From NCBI GenBank assembly GCA_964624235.1, contig CAZUXY010000003.1, forward strand, positions 1 to 64,000: a stretch of DNA of 64,000 nt, read 5' to 3'. Positions within the stretch are counted from its first letter, which is position 1; the number at the start of each line of letters is the position of its first letter. This DNA is from CAZUXY01 sp964624235. Lineage in GTDB: Bacteria > Spirochaetota > UBA4802 > UBA5368. The notes below the pieces were generated by a model that worked only from the letters and a program-made list of their open reading frames with translations, was not told the DNA's origin and made no database searches. Both the position numbers and the translations under genes were made by a program. Below are positions 27,034 to 36,442 of this stretch, piece by piece.

Positions 27034-27276
27034 TTAAGCAAGCTTATTTACAACACTACCAAGCTTTTCGTCATGCTTCACATGTACACCACCGCCGACA
27101 ACCATATAAAGGAAGTTTTTTACTTCCTCTAGATCCATCATGACATCTTCCAGTTTTACCTGATTGTTGCGATTGCTTCCTGGTAAAAAAGCCATCATTT
27201 CCGCATCTAACATACGCGCATCAACCGGTAAATGGTGGGGTTGAACAATAGCAAGGTTAAATGCTTTGACTTCCAT
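27034..27276 (-). CDS. Small conserved-looking hypothetical protein (80 aa)
   Basis: AAGGAGG lies about 8 nt before ATG 27276, which fixes this start; a longer frame to 27393 would add a hydrophobic segment but has no such site. The protein reads MEVKAFNLAIVQPHHLPVD and then an acidic helical part with methionine-rich DVMMDLEEVKNFLYMVVGGG. It has no signal peptide or known motif. It is the last of three minus-strand genes after surE and the TPR gene, separated by 191 bp, and may have its own promoter. Confidence 0.5.
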   Translation of the reverse strand: MEVKAFNLAIVQPHHLPVDARMLDAEMMAFLPGSNRNNQVKLEDVMMDLEEVKNFLYMVVGGGVHVKHDEKLGSVVNKLA

Positions 27277-27467
27277 TTCCTTTTCCTCCTTCCGTGGAGT
27301 GTTACTGTAATGATTTTCGGCAAAAATGCTTAAAAATAACAGAATAAAATTAAAAATAATTATTCTCATCCACAATTGCTGAATAAAAATCATGAATAGA
27401 CTCTGCTCATCTTCTCATTATATCCGAATTTCAGTAACTACAGACGATTAAATGGACGAATTTTTGA

Positions 27468-28166
27468 TTATTGTTCGATTTTAAGAAGCTGGTTTACGTG
27501 TTTTTTGATTTCTTCAGACTCAGGCATTATTGAAAGTGCCTTTTTGAGAAACTTTTTAGCCATATCCGGCTGATTTTTTTTCATATAAATCATTCCCAGT
27601 GTGTCCAGATAAGCCGGATTATCAGGTTTTACCTCCAGTGCTTTTTTAGCATACCGCAACGCTCTGTTTAAATCTTTATTATTTAATGCCATTATATATG
27701 CGAGTGAATTGCACGCATTGCTGTTTTCACCGTCTATTTCTAGTATCTCCCTGTACACTGAAATCGCCTTGTCGAATTCCTTCTGTTTTTCATAACAGTA
27801 TCCTTTCATATTCATAGCACTGGTATCCAGACGCGAGATACTGAGGCTTTGTTCAAGGTAGAGCAGGGCTTCATCGAAATCCTCCATCATAATAAGGCAA
27901 TAAGAAAGAAGTTTTCTAACCGATACGATGTCTACGAACGCCTGCGGCATTGATAAGATCTTTTGAAAATACAATATCGCTTCCCGGTAATTCCTTAATC
28001 CCGTGTAACAGACTCCTGTATTGTACAGTATCACCGGATTTTCTTTATCCAGTTCTTCTGCAGACTTCAGAACTTTCAGAGCCTCGTCGTAATCCTTACT
28101 GTCGACCCTCGCAAGGGCGCTTTTTAAAAAATCCTGTATTCGTCTGTTAAGTTCTATTTCAGCCAT
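27468..28166 (-). CDS. TPR-repeat protein
   Basis: A 232-residue protein built of about five tetratricopeptide repeats (for example NPVILYNTGVCYTGLRNYRE and NPAYLDTLGMIYMKKNQPDM), with no signal peptide, so it is likely cytoplasmic. The gene starts 13 bp inside the end of surE, so the two are translationally coupled. TPR proteins serve as protein-binding adaptors; no partner can be named. Confidence 0.8.
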   Translation of the reverse strand: MAEIELNRRIQDFLKSALARVDSKDYDEALKVLKSAEELDKENPVILYNTGVCYTGLRNYREAILYFQKILSMPQAFVDIVSVRKLLSYCLIMMEDFDEALLYLEQSLSISRLDTSAMNMKGYCYEKQKEFDKAISVYREILEIDGENSNACNSLAYIMALNNKDLNRALRYAKKALEVKPDNPAYLDTLGMIYMKKNQPDMAKKFLKKALSIMPESEEIKKHVNQLLKIEQ

Positions 28167-28906
28167 ATATTCTCTGCGGAAGAAAGGATGTTTGCCCTGT
28201 CATAATCGGTGCAATCAATCTTCAGAGGGGTTATCGATATATACCCGTTTTTCAGTTCAGAAACATCCGAACCGGAGATATCACCTGAGACTATACTGCC
28301 GACAAGCTGCAGGCTCATTACCTTATCATTGTTACTGTTTATTTTGTAGGCATCACGGTACACTCTTTTACCGAGACAAGTATATTTTACTCCCTGCACA
28401 GTATCCTTTTCAATATCAGGGTAATTAATATTCAGGCACAAGGGTCCTGGGATAAGGCTGCTTTCGTTCGTTTCAATAAAATCAGCGATGAACCGTGCGG
28501 CCTGTATAAAACGCGGTGATGTTCCATGGCAATCCAGGGACACAGCCAGGCCTGATACACCGAATATTTGGGCAGTGCGGGCCCCCGCTACGGTTCCCGA
28601 AAAGTATATATCCTCACCCAGGTTCGGACCATGATTAATACCGGAGATAACCAGATCTATTTGAGGAACCAGATCGGTATGAAGCCCTATATTTACACAA
28701 TCGGCCGGGTAACCATCGACGGCATAGACGTTTTCTTCAAGACTTTCAACTTTCACCTCGTGACGGACGGTAATGGCACAGGAACAGGCGCTTCTTTCTT
28801 TTGAGGGGGCAATCAGGTATACATTGTGTTTTTCCGACAGTATCTCATGCAGTGATCTGATTCCTTCAGCAAAAACGCCGTCATCATTGGTGCAAAGTAT
28901 GTTCAT
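28154..28906 (-). CDS. surE: 5'/3'-nucleotidase SurE
   Basis: A 250-residue protein of standard length starting with MNILCTNDDGVFAEGI, where the NDDG acidic pair binds the metal ion. Further family motifs are APSKERSACS, SGINHGPNLGEDIYFSGTVAGA and INYPD. SurE removes phosphate from nucleoside monophosphates and short polyphosphates and is linked to stationary-phase survival. Its gene overlaps the TPR gene that follows by 13 bp. Confidence 0.95.
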   Translation of the reverse strand: MNILCTNDDGVFAEGIRSLHEILSEKHNVYLIAPSKERSACSCAITVRHEVKVESLEENVYAVDGYPADCVNIGLHTDLVPQIDLVISGINHGPNLGEDIYFSGTVAGARTAQIFGVSGLAVSLDCHGTSPRFIQAARFIADFIETNESSLIPGPLCLNINYPDIEKDTVQGVKYTCLGKRVYRDAYKINSNNDKVMSLQLVGSIVSGDISGSDVSELKNGYISITPLKIDCTDYDRANILSSAENIWLK

Positions 28907-29097
28907 GTTACATCCTTATATAATTCTTTTTTACGAAAAATCACCGTGTAGTTTTCTGTACATAATGTTTTAATAAAAAAACCTTCCTTTTGATGAAGCA
29001 CTATTCAACCTGTCTAATCCCTTGGTTCTTTTTATGCAACCAATAATCTCAAGCATGAAATTTCAGATGTAATGGCAACGGAATATACCTATTGCTA

Positions 29098-29123
29098 GAG
29101 TGGTGCAGCCCCGCTAACCACTC
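29098..29123. other. Hairpin upstream of the zinc-ribbon gene
   Basis: GAGTGGT (29098-29104) pairs with ACCACTC (29117-29123), with an inner AGC/GCT pairing around CCC. It is not followed by a T-run on either strand, so it is not a clear terminator. Together with flanking sequence it does not form a tRNA cloverleaf. Confidence 0.25.
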
Positions 29124-29201
29124 GAAAAATTTACTATTGACATCTGCCACTGCAGTTTACTACGATTATACTAATGAGTATAACCGCCCCGGAGTATTTC
29201 T

Positions 29202-29402
29202 ATGCCTGTATACGAGTTCAAGTGCAATGAATGCAGCGCCGTTACCACTGAATTAAGAAAAATCTCCGATTATTCCCCCGCCATATGTTCCAGATGCGGT
29301 TCACGGGATACGGTAAAAATCTTTTCCCTGTTCGCCGGAAGCTGTAAAGAATGCCAGAGTTGTACATCGTCTTCTTGTGCAGGGTGCAGCTCGTGTAAAT
29401 AG
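29202..29402 (+). CDS. FmdB-family zinc ribbon protein
   Basis: A 66-residue protein with CGGAG before its ATG. It begins MPVYEFKCNECSAVTTELRK and has a second CxxC (CSRCG), the usual FmdB zinc ribbon with two CxxC knuckles. The C-terminal 20 residues hold six more cysteines and many serines, also typical of this family. The function is unknown; a regulatory role was proposed for FmdB from its link to formamidase and amidase genes. It is a single-gene unit. Confidence 0.85.
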   Translation: MPVYEFKCNECSAVTTELRKISDYSPAICSRCGSRDTVKIFSLFAGSCKECQSCTSSSCAGCSSCK

Positions 29403-29570
29403 TTCCTGAAATCCACGCATGGATCTTAATTGTAAAAGTCGAATCCGGCTGAGCGATAACGCATTAAGACACACATACATTTTACTTGACTTAATATATT
29501 CAGAGTAATAACATTACAAAACTCGTAACGCGTCGCATAGATATATACTACAGTTAAATGGAGCAAACCA

Positions 29571-30227
29571 ATGGTAAAGGGATTTCATAAATTCATATTG
29601 TTCCTTTGTATCCTGATGGTTTCATCGTCAGCCTTTGCACAAACGGCCGATCCGAATAAAGAGTATAACCCCCTCTACAGGGCAATTGATGTAGTCAAAA
29701 AGGCGAGTTACGATAATTTCAAAAGCATAAAACTGCTTCATACGGCAATAATAAATTTCGGAGGTGGTGAGGCGGAGTTCGATCGTCTGGTTAATGAATA
29801 CGCAGAGGCAAGCGCGCTTTATTTCCGTGGTCAAATGGAAGAATCCGCTAATCTATTTACCAAGAACTCAAAAGAGATACAGCAGGTAGCGCTGAAAATA
29901 GCCCAGAAATATAAAACCGACACAGAAACGCTTCATAAAGAGATCATTAAATTTCATGTTAAAAATAACATAAAATTGTCACTTAAAGGAGAGAAAACCA
30001 ATCCGACGGCGGAACTGCTGATGAACAACGGTGCTTCCGGAATATTAAAAGCCAATGATTTCATGGAAAGATCAAAACCCATTGATGCCATTTATTATTA
30101 CCGGAGGGCCAAGGAGAATTGTTTCAAGTATTATGAGGTAACCGGACAGAAACTGCCCGACCAGTTCAAAAAAGACATTGTGGATAATCAGAACAAAATC
30201 TATACCTCAAAAGAAAAGGAGAAATAG
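29571..30227 (+). CDS. Secreted helical protein, homologous to the product of 34163-34984
   Basis: A 218-residue protein with a signal peptide (cleavage likely after SSAFA) and GGAG before the ATG. The mature part is helical. It shows the same order of features as the protein encoded at 34163-34984: a TAIINFGGGEAEFDRL segment (compare TSISNFGTPEEKNMF), a helix pair around ALYFRGQMEES, and a later helix with YYYRRAKENCFKYY. I do not know the family. It converges with the HEAT lipoprotein gene (2-bp gap), and the pair brackets an envelope cluster. Confidence 0.65.
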   Translation: MVKGFHKFILFLCILMVSSSAFAQTADPNKEYNPLYRAIDVVKKASYDNFKSIKLLHTAIINFGGGEAEFDRLVNEYAEASALYFRGQMEESANLFTKNSKEIQQVALKIAQKYKTDTETLHKEIIKFHVKNNIKLSLKGEKTNPTAELLMNNGASGILKANDFMERSKPIDAIYYYRRAKENCFKYYEVTGQKLPDQFKKDIVDNQNKIYTSKEKEK

Positions 30228-30229
30228 GT

Positions 30230-31024
30230 TTATTCGCCTTTCCCTTCCTTTTCCTCGAGTTCAATATCTTTCTTAAGTACTCTCAAGGCGTTGATTCGTA
30301 CTTCAGGGTTCGAATGTGTCAGCAAATCTGAAATCCTTTCCTTTACTTCAGGATCCAGCCTGTAACCATGGATCGCCTTAAGCAGGGCAATGAGTAGTCC
30401 GTACTGGCGATCTATCCTGCCGTTTATCATCTCGATCAGCACGGCATAAATGCGCCTGTCTTTTATCTTCAGGGAGTTCATGGTAGTGATTCTTACATTC
30501 AGGTTTTTATCTTCAAGGGCCTGGATGATATAGGGTATGGATACATATTTGACCGCAAAATCCTCTATCGCAAGCAAACCTTTGATGCATTCTTCACGGA
30601 TTATCCAGTCTTCGCTGTTAAGCCCCTTGACAAAAACCGGTGCGGACGTCGCATCCTGAAAAGTGGAAAGTGTTTTCAATGCATACCATCGGATACTGAC
30701 ATTTTCTTCATATTCAGCCAGGGAACGTATCCTGCGTCGCACCTTTGAGGATTCTGATTTCGACAGCCCTTTTATGGCTTCAATTCGCACCAGGGAATGG
30801 GAATCATTCAATGTTTCAAGAAAGAAGTCGTCCTTGTCCGGGTGTTCTACCGATGCCATTTTCTTCACCGAAGCGAGTCTGACCTCCCAATTGGAGCTTT
30901 TGTACCCTGCCCTGAGTTCCCTGAAAAGTACTCTGTTTTCCGTAGATATCCTAACGTTTTTAGAACACTGCTGCTGTACGGCACATAGCAGCAGTACCAG
31001 CATCAACAGGTATGTGCGTTTCAC
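30230..31024 (-). CDS. HEAT-repeat protein, probable lipoprotein
   Basis: A 264-residue protein whose N-terminus (MKRTYLLMLVLLLCAVQQQC) looks like a lipoprotein signal with Cys20 as lipidation site, though the residues before the cysteine are unusual for a lipobox. The rest consists of HEAT repeats (SSNWEVRLASVKKMASVEHP, SHSLVRIEAIKGLSKSESSK, NPEVRINALRVLKK). It follows the FecR gene by 10 bp on the same strand, ending a cluster of envelope genes. It is likely an interaction scaffold in the periplasm. Confidence 0.75.
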   Translation of the reverse strand: MKRTYLLMLVLLLCAVQQQCSKNVRISTENRVLFRELRAGYKSSNWEVRLASVKKMASVEHPDKDDFFLETLNDSHSLVRIEAIKGLSKSESSKVRRRIRSLAEYEENVSIRWYALKTLSTFQDATSAPVFVKGLNSEDWIIREECIKGLLAIEDFAVKYVSIPYIIQALEDKNLNVRITTMNSLKIKDRRIYAVLIEMINGRIDRQYGLLIALLKAIHGYRLDPEVKERISDLLTHSNPEVRINALRVLKKDIELEEKEGKGE

Positions 31025-31034
31025 AATGAATACG

Positions 31035-31724
31035 TCAGTACTCCTTCTTTCGTAATATGCCGTCGATGATTCCTCCTTCTCTTTCCCTGCGGATTATTAT
31101 CCTGTTTCTTTCATCAACATTATAATACTCGAACCATTTTTTCAGGATGTTCTGAGGAACCACTTTGGGTTCTGTCGGGGGCTGGTCTTTTTTTATGCTT
31201 ACTTCCTCACGTTCATTTACCACATAGGATTTGATTATATTTCTTTCGGCATTCGCAACCTCTACTCTGCCTTCGAAAACCACCAGTTTGGTTTCATTCC
31301 TGGTCGCAATAGCTCCGAAATCAGTACCACGTACACCCGCAATAGCTGTTGGTGTGCCCAGCATCAGCGATCTGTCCCTGAAGGTTTTTTTCACTGTAAT
31401 TCTTAACTTTCCCGTCACCATTTTCAATCTTGTGGGAGGATCGCTTTCAACCAGTTTCAAACTGTTAATATTAAGTACCGTTATTTCCTTTACAAAAATT
31501 TTCGTTCCGTCGTTCAGAAGTATCTCCATATAAGATCGTTTACCGGTGCGGATCTTGTAATCGCTCCCGATCAGTGTACCAACCCTTGGAGTAAACTTTT
31601 TTCCACTTGAAATGGAGGTAATATCCACATCACCCAGTATCGACACCACTTTGCCCAGATTCTCCTCAGCTGAAAGAGACGTGGAAAACAACATCAGGAG
31701 CAGAATGCTCATCAAGGTTCTCAT
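31035..31724 (-). CDS. FecR-domain secreted protein
   Basis: Tandem ATG codons at 31727 and 31724 follow AAGGAGG; the second has the better spacing. The 229-residue product has a signal peptide (LMSILLLMLFSTSLSA) and a FecR domain: GKVVSILGDVDI, PRVGTLIGSDYKIRTGKRSY, and GTPTAIAGVRGTDFGA, which is the conserved core. The C-terminal part contains a charged segment ending RNRIIIRREREGG. Unlike sigma-regulator FecR, it has no cytoplasmic anti-sigma part, so it is more likely a structural periplasmic protein. Confidence 0.8.
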   Translation of the reverse strand: MRTLMSILLLMLFSTSLSAEENLGKVVSILGDVDITSISSGKKFTPRVGTLIGSDYKIRTGKRSYMEILLNDGTKIFVKEITVLNINSLKLVESDPPTRLKMVTGKLRITVKKTFRDRSLMLGTPTAIAGVRGTDFGAIATRNETKLVVFEGRVEVANAERNIIKSYVVNEREEVSIKKDQPPTEPKVVPQNILKKWFEYYNVDERNRIIIRREREGGIIDGILRKKEY

Positions 31725-31860
31725 CATTACCTCCTTAAACCTCTGTAATTGATACACACATACATATACATAAACACTAGGTTCGGGCAACTTAAAATCA
31801 GCCCCATAAAACACATCTAATGTAAAAATATATACCTTTCAATAGATTACGCTGGTCACA

Positions 31861-34140
31861 TCAGCGTGAGAGCACGCGGTACTGGTGCAGAAACTTTCTT
31901 GTTCTTACCACGTAGTACCTTGTTTCATCAAAGGGGATAAACTCGGAAAAAAAATCCTCATCTTGCACAGGCAAGGTCTGCTGCCATTTCTTAACATTCC
32001 CGGCGCCAGCGTTATAACCCGCGACCACAAGATCGAAATTCTTTTTAAAATAACGGTTCAGCCAGGCGATATAATGGCCTCCAAAGCGTATGGAAACGCA
32101 GGGATCCGTTAAATCATACTCCCGGTACCCCAGCGTCCGTGCGATGCCCCTGGCGGTCGCCGGCATAAGCTGCATCAAACCTTTTGCGCCTGCGGATGAC
32201 ACCGCTCTGGGATAAAACAGGGACTCAGCTTTCATTACCGCATAGACGGCATTTTCATCCACTGTGAATTCTTTGCTGCTTTTAGCCACGCATTCATTGA
32301 AAGGACGGGGTAGCAGCCGTGCAATGCTTTCTGTCTTCATCAGTCCCAGGTTTTCCACAAGGTTCATCTGTCTCAAAAGGTCGACCGATGAGTACAGCGC
32401 ATAATAATAATGATTGTATTTGGTGCCCCAGTGCGCCAGCGCCACGCTTTTATCAAAGGCCGTAGTTTCATCATTAGGAAGCACACCAAGTTCCCGGGTT
32501 ATCCCTTCAGCGTAACCAGCTGCAAAATATTTTTCCAGGCATGATAACACAGATCGATGACGCGATGATGTTTTCATGCCGGTGATTTTTTCCTCGTAGG
32601 ATTCATAAGGGGCTCTTTCCTTTGTGGGCATTTTTTTTATGCGTTCATTCCTTTTTTGCATATTGCCGTCACGCGCAAAGAGTAATAAATGGGCCGAAAG
32701 ATACGCAGACCGGTTTTTATTCTTAATCCCGGCATCAAATTGAACTTCCAGATCCCCGTCTGAGTACCTGTCTTTGATTCTTCCCATCAGCGTCCATGCG
32801 TAGGTAGAATCCGCATTGAACGCCAGCAGGTCCCTTGCCATTTTCATCGCTTCATCCTTCTTACCCATGTCCTCAAGCAGCTTCCAGGACCAGAAACGCG
32901 GCGCATCGGAGAATCTGCCGAAGGGATAATCTTTCAGCGCCTGTCTGAAAAATTCCAGAGCCCCTGCCGCGTTTCTTTTACGTACCTCGTTTCTGCCGAG
33001 TCGCCACAGGAAATAGTCACGAAAAGCTCCCTTGGGATGCTCTTTCACGTAGCGGGTCAGGTATGTCTCAAAACCGGCTTTGTTTTTTTCATCCATGTAA
33101 AGACATATCTTCTCCAGGCTGTCCAGCGCAGAGGGATCCTTGTCACCGGTTGCAAGTGTTTTGAATATTTGAAGCGCTTCACGTTTTCTTCCGGCAGACC
33201 AAAGTTCATCAGCTATCAGTTTTTCCAACCTCTTCCGGCCAGTGTGAGAAACGATCAGCCTAAAGGCTTCGCCCGTTTTCTTGTTCATCGCCATTGATTT
33301 CAACAGATAAGGGAAAATCCGCTCCCTGGATGCATTATCTCCTGCTTCCTTATAAAGCGCACTGAAGGCTTCCATGGCCTTTGCGTGTAAACCGCCGCGA
33401 TAAAAACCCTGCGCAAGAACGAACCGATCATCCTTTTTTAGTCCTTCCTGCCCCTTACCCATCAGGTCCTGTATCCGTTTCACCGCAATGGCATGTTGCC
33501 AGCCGGCGGCATCCAGGGAAAGTATCTTCATGTATTCACCGATCGCCTCATCGTTATGCGACATCTTTTCCAGCACCGATGCGGACCGTATGTATATGAG
33601 CGCGAGGGAATCGGGATCTCGGTATTCTTTCCCCAGACGGGCCAGGGCTTCAAGGGCGCTTTGGTATTGCTTCAGCTCATCATAGGCCCTGGACTTCAGC
33701 AGTTGAACGTCCCGGTAGAGTACCCGGTCTTTCTTCTGTACCAGTTCAGCAAACTTTACGACATACGCATATTCTCTGTAGAGGAAAAATATCTCGGCTA
33801 TCTCAGCAACGGCATCGTTGTAGAGTTCGGACTTCCGGTGGAAACCCTTAACGAAGGAATATACCGGATGAGCGTACAGCTTCAGGGATTCACTCCGATG
33901 GCTGACAAAACAACTGTTGCTGAGATAAAAGATAGCTTTTTTAAGTTCCTTCTTCTTGCGATAAGCCATACCCAGCATGAAGTTACCACGGAAATCCCCT
34001 GGTTTGTTCCCCAGGGCCGTAATGATGCCGTCCGGCGCAGAATAAAATCCTAGCATGGAAAGATTATTTCCATTCGAGGAATCGCTGAAACAGGACACCA
34101 GCAAGACCATCAATACCGGTAATAACAGGTTTCTTTTCAT
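31861..34140 (-). CDS. Lytic murein transglycosylase with TPR-like domain, lipoprotein
   Basis: A 759-residue protein with a lipobox LLVSC (Cys17). The long middle part is a helical TPR-like superhelix, as in Slt70-type enzymes (GAFRDYFLWRLGRNEVRKRN and similar). The C-terminal SLT domain has the catalytic glutamate in AVMKAESLFYPRAVSSAGAK followed by GLMQLMPATARGIA and AGYNAGAGNVKKW. It cleaves peptidoglycan between MurNAc and GlcNAc, leaving an anhydro end, from the outer membrane. It lies 22 bp downstream of the helical secreted protein gene. Confidence 0.93.
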   Translation of the reverse strand: MKRNLLLPVLMVLLVSCFSDSSNGNNLSMLGFYSAPDGIITALGNKPGDFRGNFMLGMAYRKKKELKKAIFYLSNSCFVSHRSESLKLYAHPVYSFVKGFHRKSELYNDAVAEIAEIFFLYREYAYVVKFAELVQKKDRVLYRDVQLLKSRAYDELKQYQSALEALARLGKEYRDPDSLALIYIRSASVLEKMSHNDEAIGEYMKILSLDAAGWQHAIAVKRIQDLMGKGQEGLKKDDRFVLAQGFYRGGLHAKAMEAFSALYKEAGDNASRERIFPYLLKSMAMNKKTGEAFRLIVSHTGRKRLEKLIADELWSAGRKREALQIFKTLATGDKDPSALDSLEKICLYMDEKNKAGFETYLTRYVKEHPKGAFRDYFLWRLGRNEVRKRNAAGALEFFRQALKDYPFGRFSDAPRFWSWKLLEDMGKKDEAMKMARDLLAFNADSTYAWTLMGRIKDRYSDGDLEVQFDAGIKNKNRSAYLSAHLLLFARDGNMQKRNERIKKMPTKERAPYESYEEKITGMKTSSRHRSVLSCLEKYFAAGYAEGITRELGVLPNDETTAFDKSVALAHWGTKYNHYYYALYSSVDLLRQMNLVENLGLMKTESIARLLPRPFNECVAKSSKEFTVDENAVYAVMKAESLFYPRAVSSAGAKGLMQLMPATARGIARTLGYREYDLTDPCVSIRFGGHYIAWLNRYFKKNFDLVVAGYNAGAGNVKKWQQTLPVQDEDFFSEFIPFDETRYYVVRTRKFLHQYRVLSR

Positions 34141-34162
34141 CGCGTGATTGACTCCGTCATTT

Positions 34163-34984
34163 CTAAAAATCCGGTTTTAAAAAATATTCCCGGTATTCCT
34201 CCATGGACTTGAGTTCCGGGTTTTCCCATACCTGGTCGTATACTGACTTGTTTTCCCCTGTTTTATAATAGTTATCCATGTGTATCATTAAATACCTGTC
34301 CCTTTTTTCCTTATCATCCAGCGCAATAAGCTTTTTTTGAATATTCTCATAACTCAAGTTGGGAAAAGGCTTTTTTTCACTGTAGGGAGTCTTTACCTCT
34401 ATTAATGACAACAACGCATAGCGTCTCCCCTGTTTGGCCAGCTTTATGGATTTAACATACTGGTAAAGCCTCATGGAATAGAGGGGCTCATAGTAGTTAT
34501 CACCCATTACCATGTTGATAGAAGCGCTTTTCATATCACGGTAGCCCAGCCATAAATAAGAACGCGCCCTTTTATCGGCGGAATGAATGACTGCCGGGGC
34601 GAATTCATCCAGAAGTTTTTTTGTCCCGTCTATGGTATGGGAGAGGTTGTTACGGTAAATCTCTATCATCAGTTTCTGTGACTTCCTGATCTCTACATAA
34701 GACTCATGAAACTGGAAGCGCATATAGAGCAGCTGCGCCAGCAGGTCATGTCGGATGGCCCTGGAAAACATGTTCTTTTCTTCGGGGGTACCGAAGTTGG
34801 AAATAGAGGTATTTATAAAATAAAAGTAGTACCGGTTGTCGAACAGACCTCTCTCAGCCTTACGCTGTTCCCCCGCCCTCAGGCTCGACTTGGTGCGCTG
34901 GGCGTAACCTGACGTCTCCGCTGCAAGTATAAGCACCAGTACCAGGAACAAACAGGCAGGATTATAGCGTGACCGGAATTCCAT
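34163..34984 (-). CDS. Secreted helical protein, homologous to the product of 29571-30227
   Basis: A 273-residue protein with a signal peptide (LFLVLVLILAAETSGYA). The mature part is helical and rich in Tyr, Lys and Arg. It shares its layout with the protein encoded at 29571-30227, including ISNFGTPEEKNMFSRA, LLYMRFQFHES and a later helix (RSYLWLGYRDMKSASIN). It is the first gene of the minus-strand envelope cluster, just before the lytic transglycosylase, so it may assist peptidoglycan or envelope work. No known family was recognised. Confidence 0.65.
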   Translation of the reverse strand: MEFRSRYNPACLFLVLVLILAAETSGYAQRTKSSLRAGEQRKAERGLFDNRYYFYFINTSISNFGTPEEKNMFSRAIRHDLLAQLLYMRFQFHESYVEIRKSQKLMIEIYRNNLSHTIDGTKKLLDEFAPAVIHSADKRARSYLWLGYRDMKSASINMVMGDNYYEPLYSMRLYQYVKSIKLAKQGRRYALLSLIEVKTPYSEKKPFPNLSYENIQKKLIALDDKEKRDRYLMIHMDNYYKTGENKSVYDQVWENPELKSMEEYREYFLKPDF

Positions 34985-35322
34985 CGGATAAATTAGAACT
35001 TGATTTGTTCCCTCATAACATTATACTTAATGAAGATCGAAGCACGGCGGCGGGGTGAACCTTACCCGTTTCTCTCTCCGTAGGTCGCTTAATCTAAACA
35101 TCGGGTTGTTATTTCGTCAAATATCTTTTATAGACAGAGCGCGGACCGGACGGATATTGCATTGGCCGTAGAAAGAAAAGATCCCTCTGATAATTATTCG
35201 CGCAGGGAAGGAAGATTGACCGAATGAGATGGGCGGGATTTTGTTCCATCGGAAATATTTTTCTTTTTGACCTTTTAGGCGGGATAAAATAGTGAGTACC
35301 TATACAGGTAAAGAGTGACATC
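34985..35322. other. Intergenic promoter region between divergent genes
   Basis: This 338-bp region separates the envelope cluster from manC. It must hold both promoters. I see no RNA gene, no repeat and no convincing coding sequence. The sequence before manC has only a weak ribosome binding site (AAAGAG). Confidence 0.4.
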
Positions 35323-36399
35323 ATGATAATAATACCGGTTATAATGGCGGGCGGCGCAGGCACCAGGTTGTGGCCGCTGAGCAGCGATGAAAAACCAAAG
35401 CAGTTCCAGAACCTGTCGGGTGAGGGAACCCTGCTTGAGCAGACCATAACACGACTTATTACCCTTGAACCCGAGATCTGTCTTATTGTCACTGCCCGCA
35501 AATATGAAAAGGCGTCCCTGGATGAACTTGAAAAGACAAGTTTGAAAGGTAAAATTCTTTCAGAGCCCGCACCCAGGAACACCGCCGCGGCAATTCTGTA
35601 CTCTGCGACCTACCTGTCTAAACTGTATGATGATGCGATTATGGTGGTTCTGCCGGCGGATCATTACATCACCCGCAGGGACGAATTTATACACGTGCTG
35701 AAAAAAGCGATATCCTATGCCGAGAAAGAGAAACTGGTCACCATCGGGATAGAACCGGTCTACCCCGAAACGGGATACGGTTACATTAAAGCGATACCCG
35801 GCACCGGCGACGCCCTTACCGTAGACATGTTCGTGGAAAAACCCGATCTTGAAACGGCAAAACGGTACATACTCGAGGGAAACTATTTCTGGAACAGCGG
35901 CATATTCGTATGGAAGGTTTCCGCCATACTCGATAATTTCAAACGTCTGATGTCCGGTCATTACGCCGCGTTCAAGCCCCTAAGGGACATGAGCATAACA
36001 GATATCGAGGCCAGCGACGGACCGGCGTGGAAGACCAAGGAATCGGTATTCGCCTCCCTGGACCCCGTTTCAATCGACTACGGCATTATAGAAAAGGCGG
36101 AAAACCGTATCGTTATTCCGGGGAAATTCGGATGGGGAGATCTCGGAAGCTGGAATTCCATAGACGATATACTGAAGCCCGATGCCAATATGAACCGGAC
36201 CCCATCACCTGAACGAGTGATCTATCTGGGCACTAAAAACAGCTCGGTGTTCACCGAGACCAGAAGGATTGCGCTGGTGGGGGTTTCCAATCTGGTGGTG
36301 GTCGAAACGGGCAACGACATCCTTGTTATGGACAAAGACAGCGCACAGAGAGTGCGCGAGGTGGTGGCGCTTGTCAATAAAAAGGACCAGCCGAAATAA
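35323..36399 (+). CDS. manC: Mannose-1-phosphate guanylyltransferase
   Basis: A 358-residue nucleotidyltransferase with the GDP-mannose pyrophosphorylase loop MAGGAGTRLWPLSSDEKPKQ, sugar-binding segments MFVEKPD and FWNSGIFVW, and the late WGDLGSWNSIDD. It makes GDP-mannose from mannose-1-phosphate and GTP. The bifunctional form has an extra C-terminal isomerase domain; this one is the short monofunctional type. It supplies GDP-mannose for surface sugars. No glycan cluster surrounds it. Confidence 0.93.
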   Translation: MIIIPVIMAGGAGTRLWPLSSDEKPKQFQNLSGEGTLLEQTITRLITLEPEICLIVTARKYEKASLDELEKTSLKGKILSEPAPRNTAAAILYSATYLSKLYDDAIMVVLPADHYITRRDEFIHVLKKAISYAEKEKLVTIGIEPVYPETGYGYIKAIPGTGDALTVDMFVEKPDLETAKRYILEGNYFWNSGIFVWKVSAILDNFKRLMSGHYAAFKPLRDMSITDIEASDGPAWKTKESVFASLDPVSIDYGIIEKAENRIVIPGKFGWGDLGSWNSIDDILKPDANMNRTPSPERVIYLGTKNSSVFTETRRIALVGVSNLVVVETGNDILVMDKDSAQRVREVVALVNKKDQPK

Positions 36400-36442
36400 C
36401 CTCTTTTTTCCTGTTCAATGAATTCAATTACATCCGCCGTTC

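Noticed and set aside
29091..29135. Possible tRNA or riboswitch near the GAGTGGT hairpin
   Set aside because: No TPsiC-type or acceptor pairing was found and the hairpin stands alone, so I keep it only as an unassigned hairpin.
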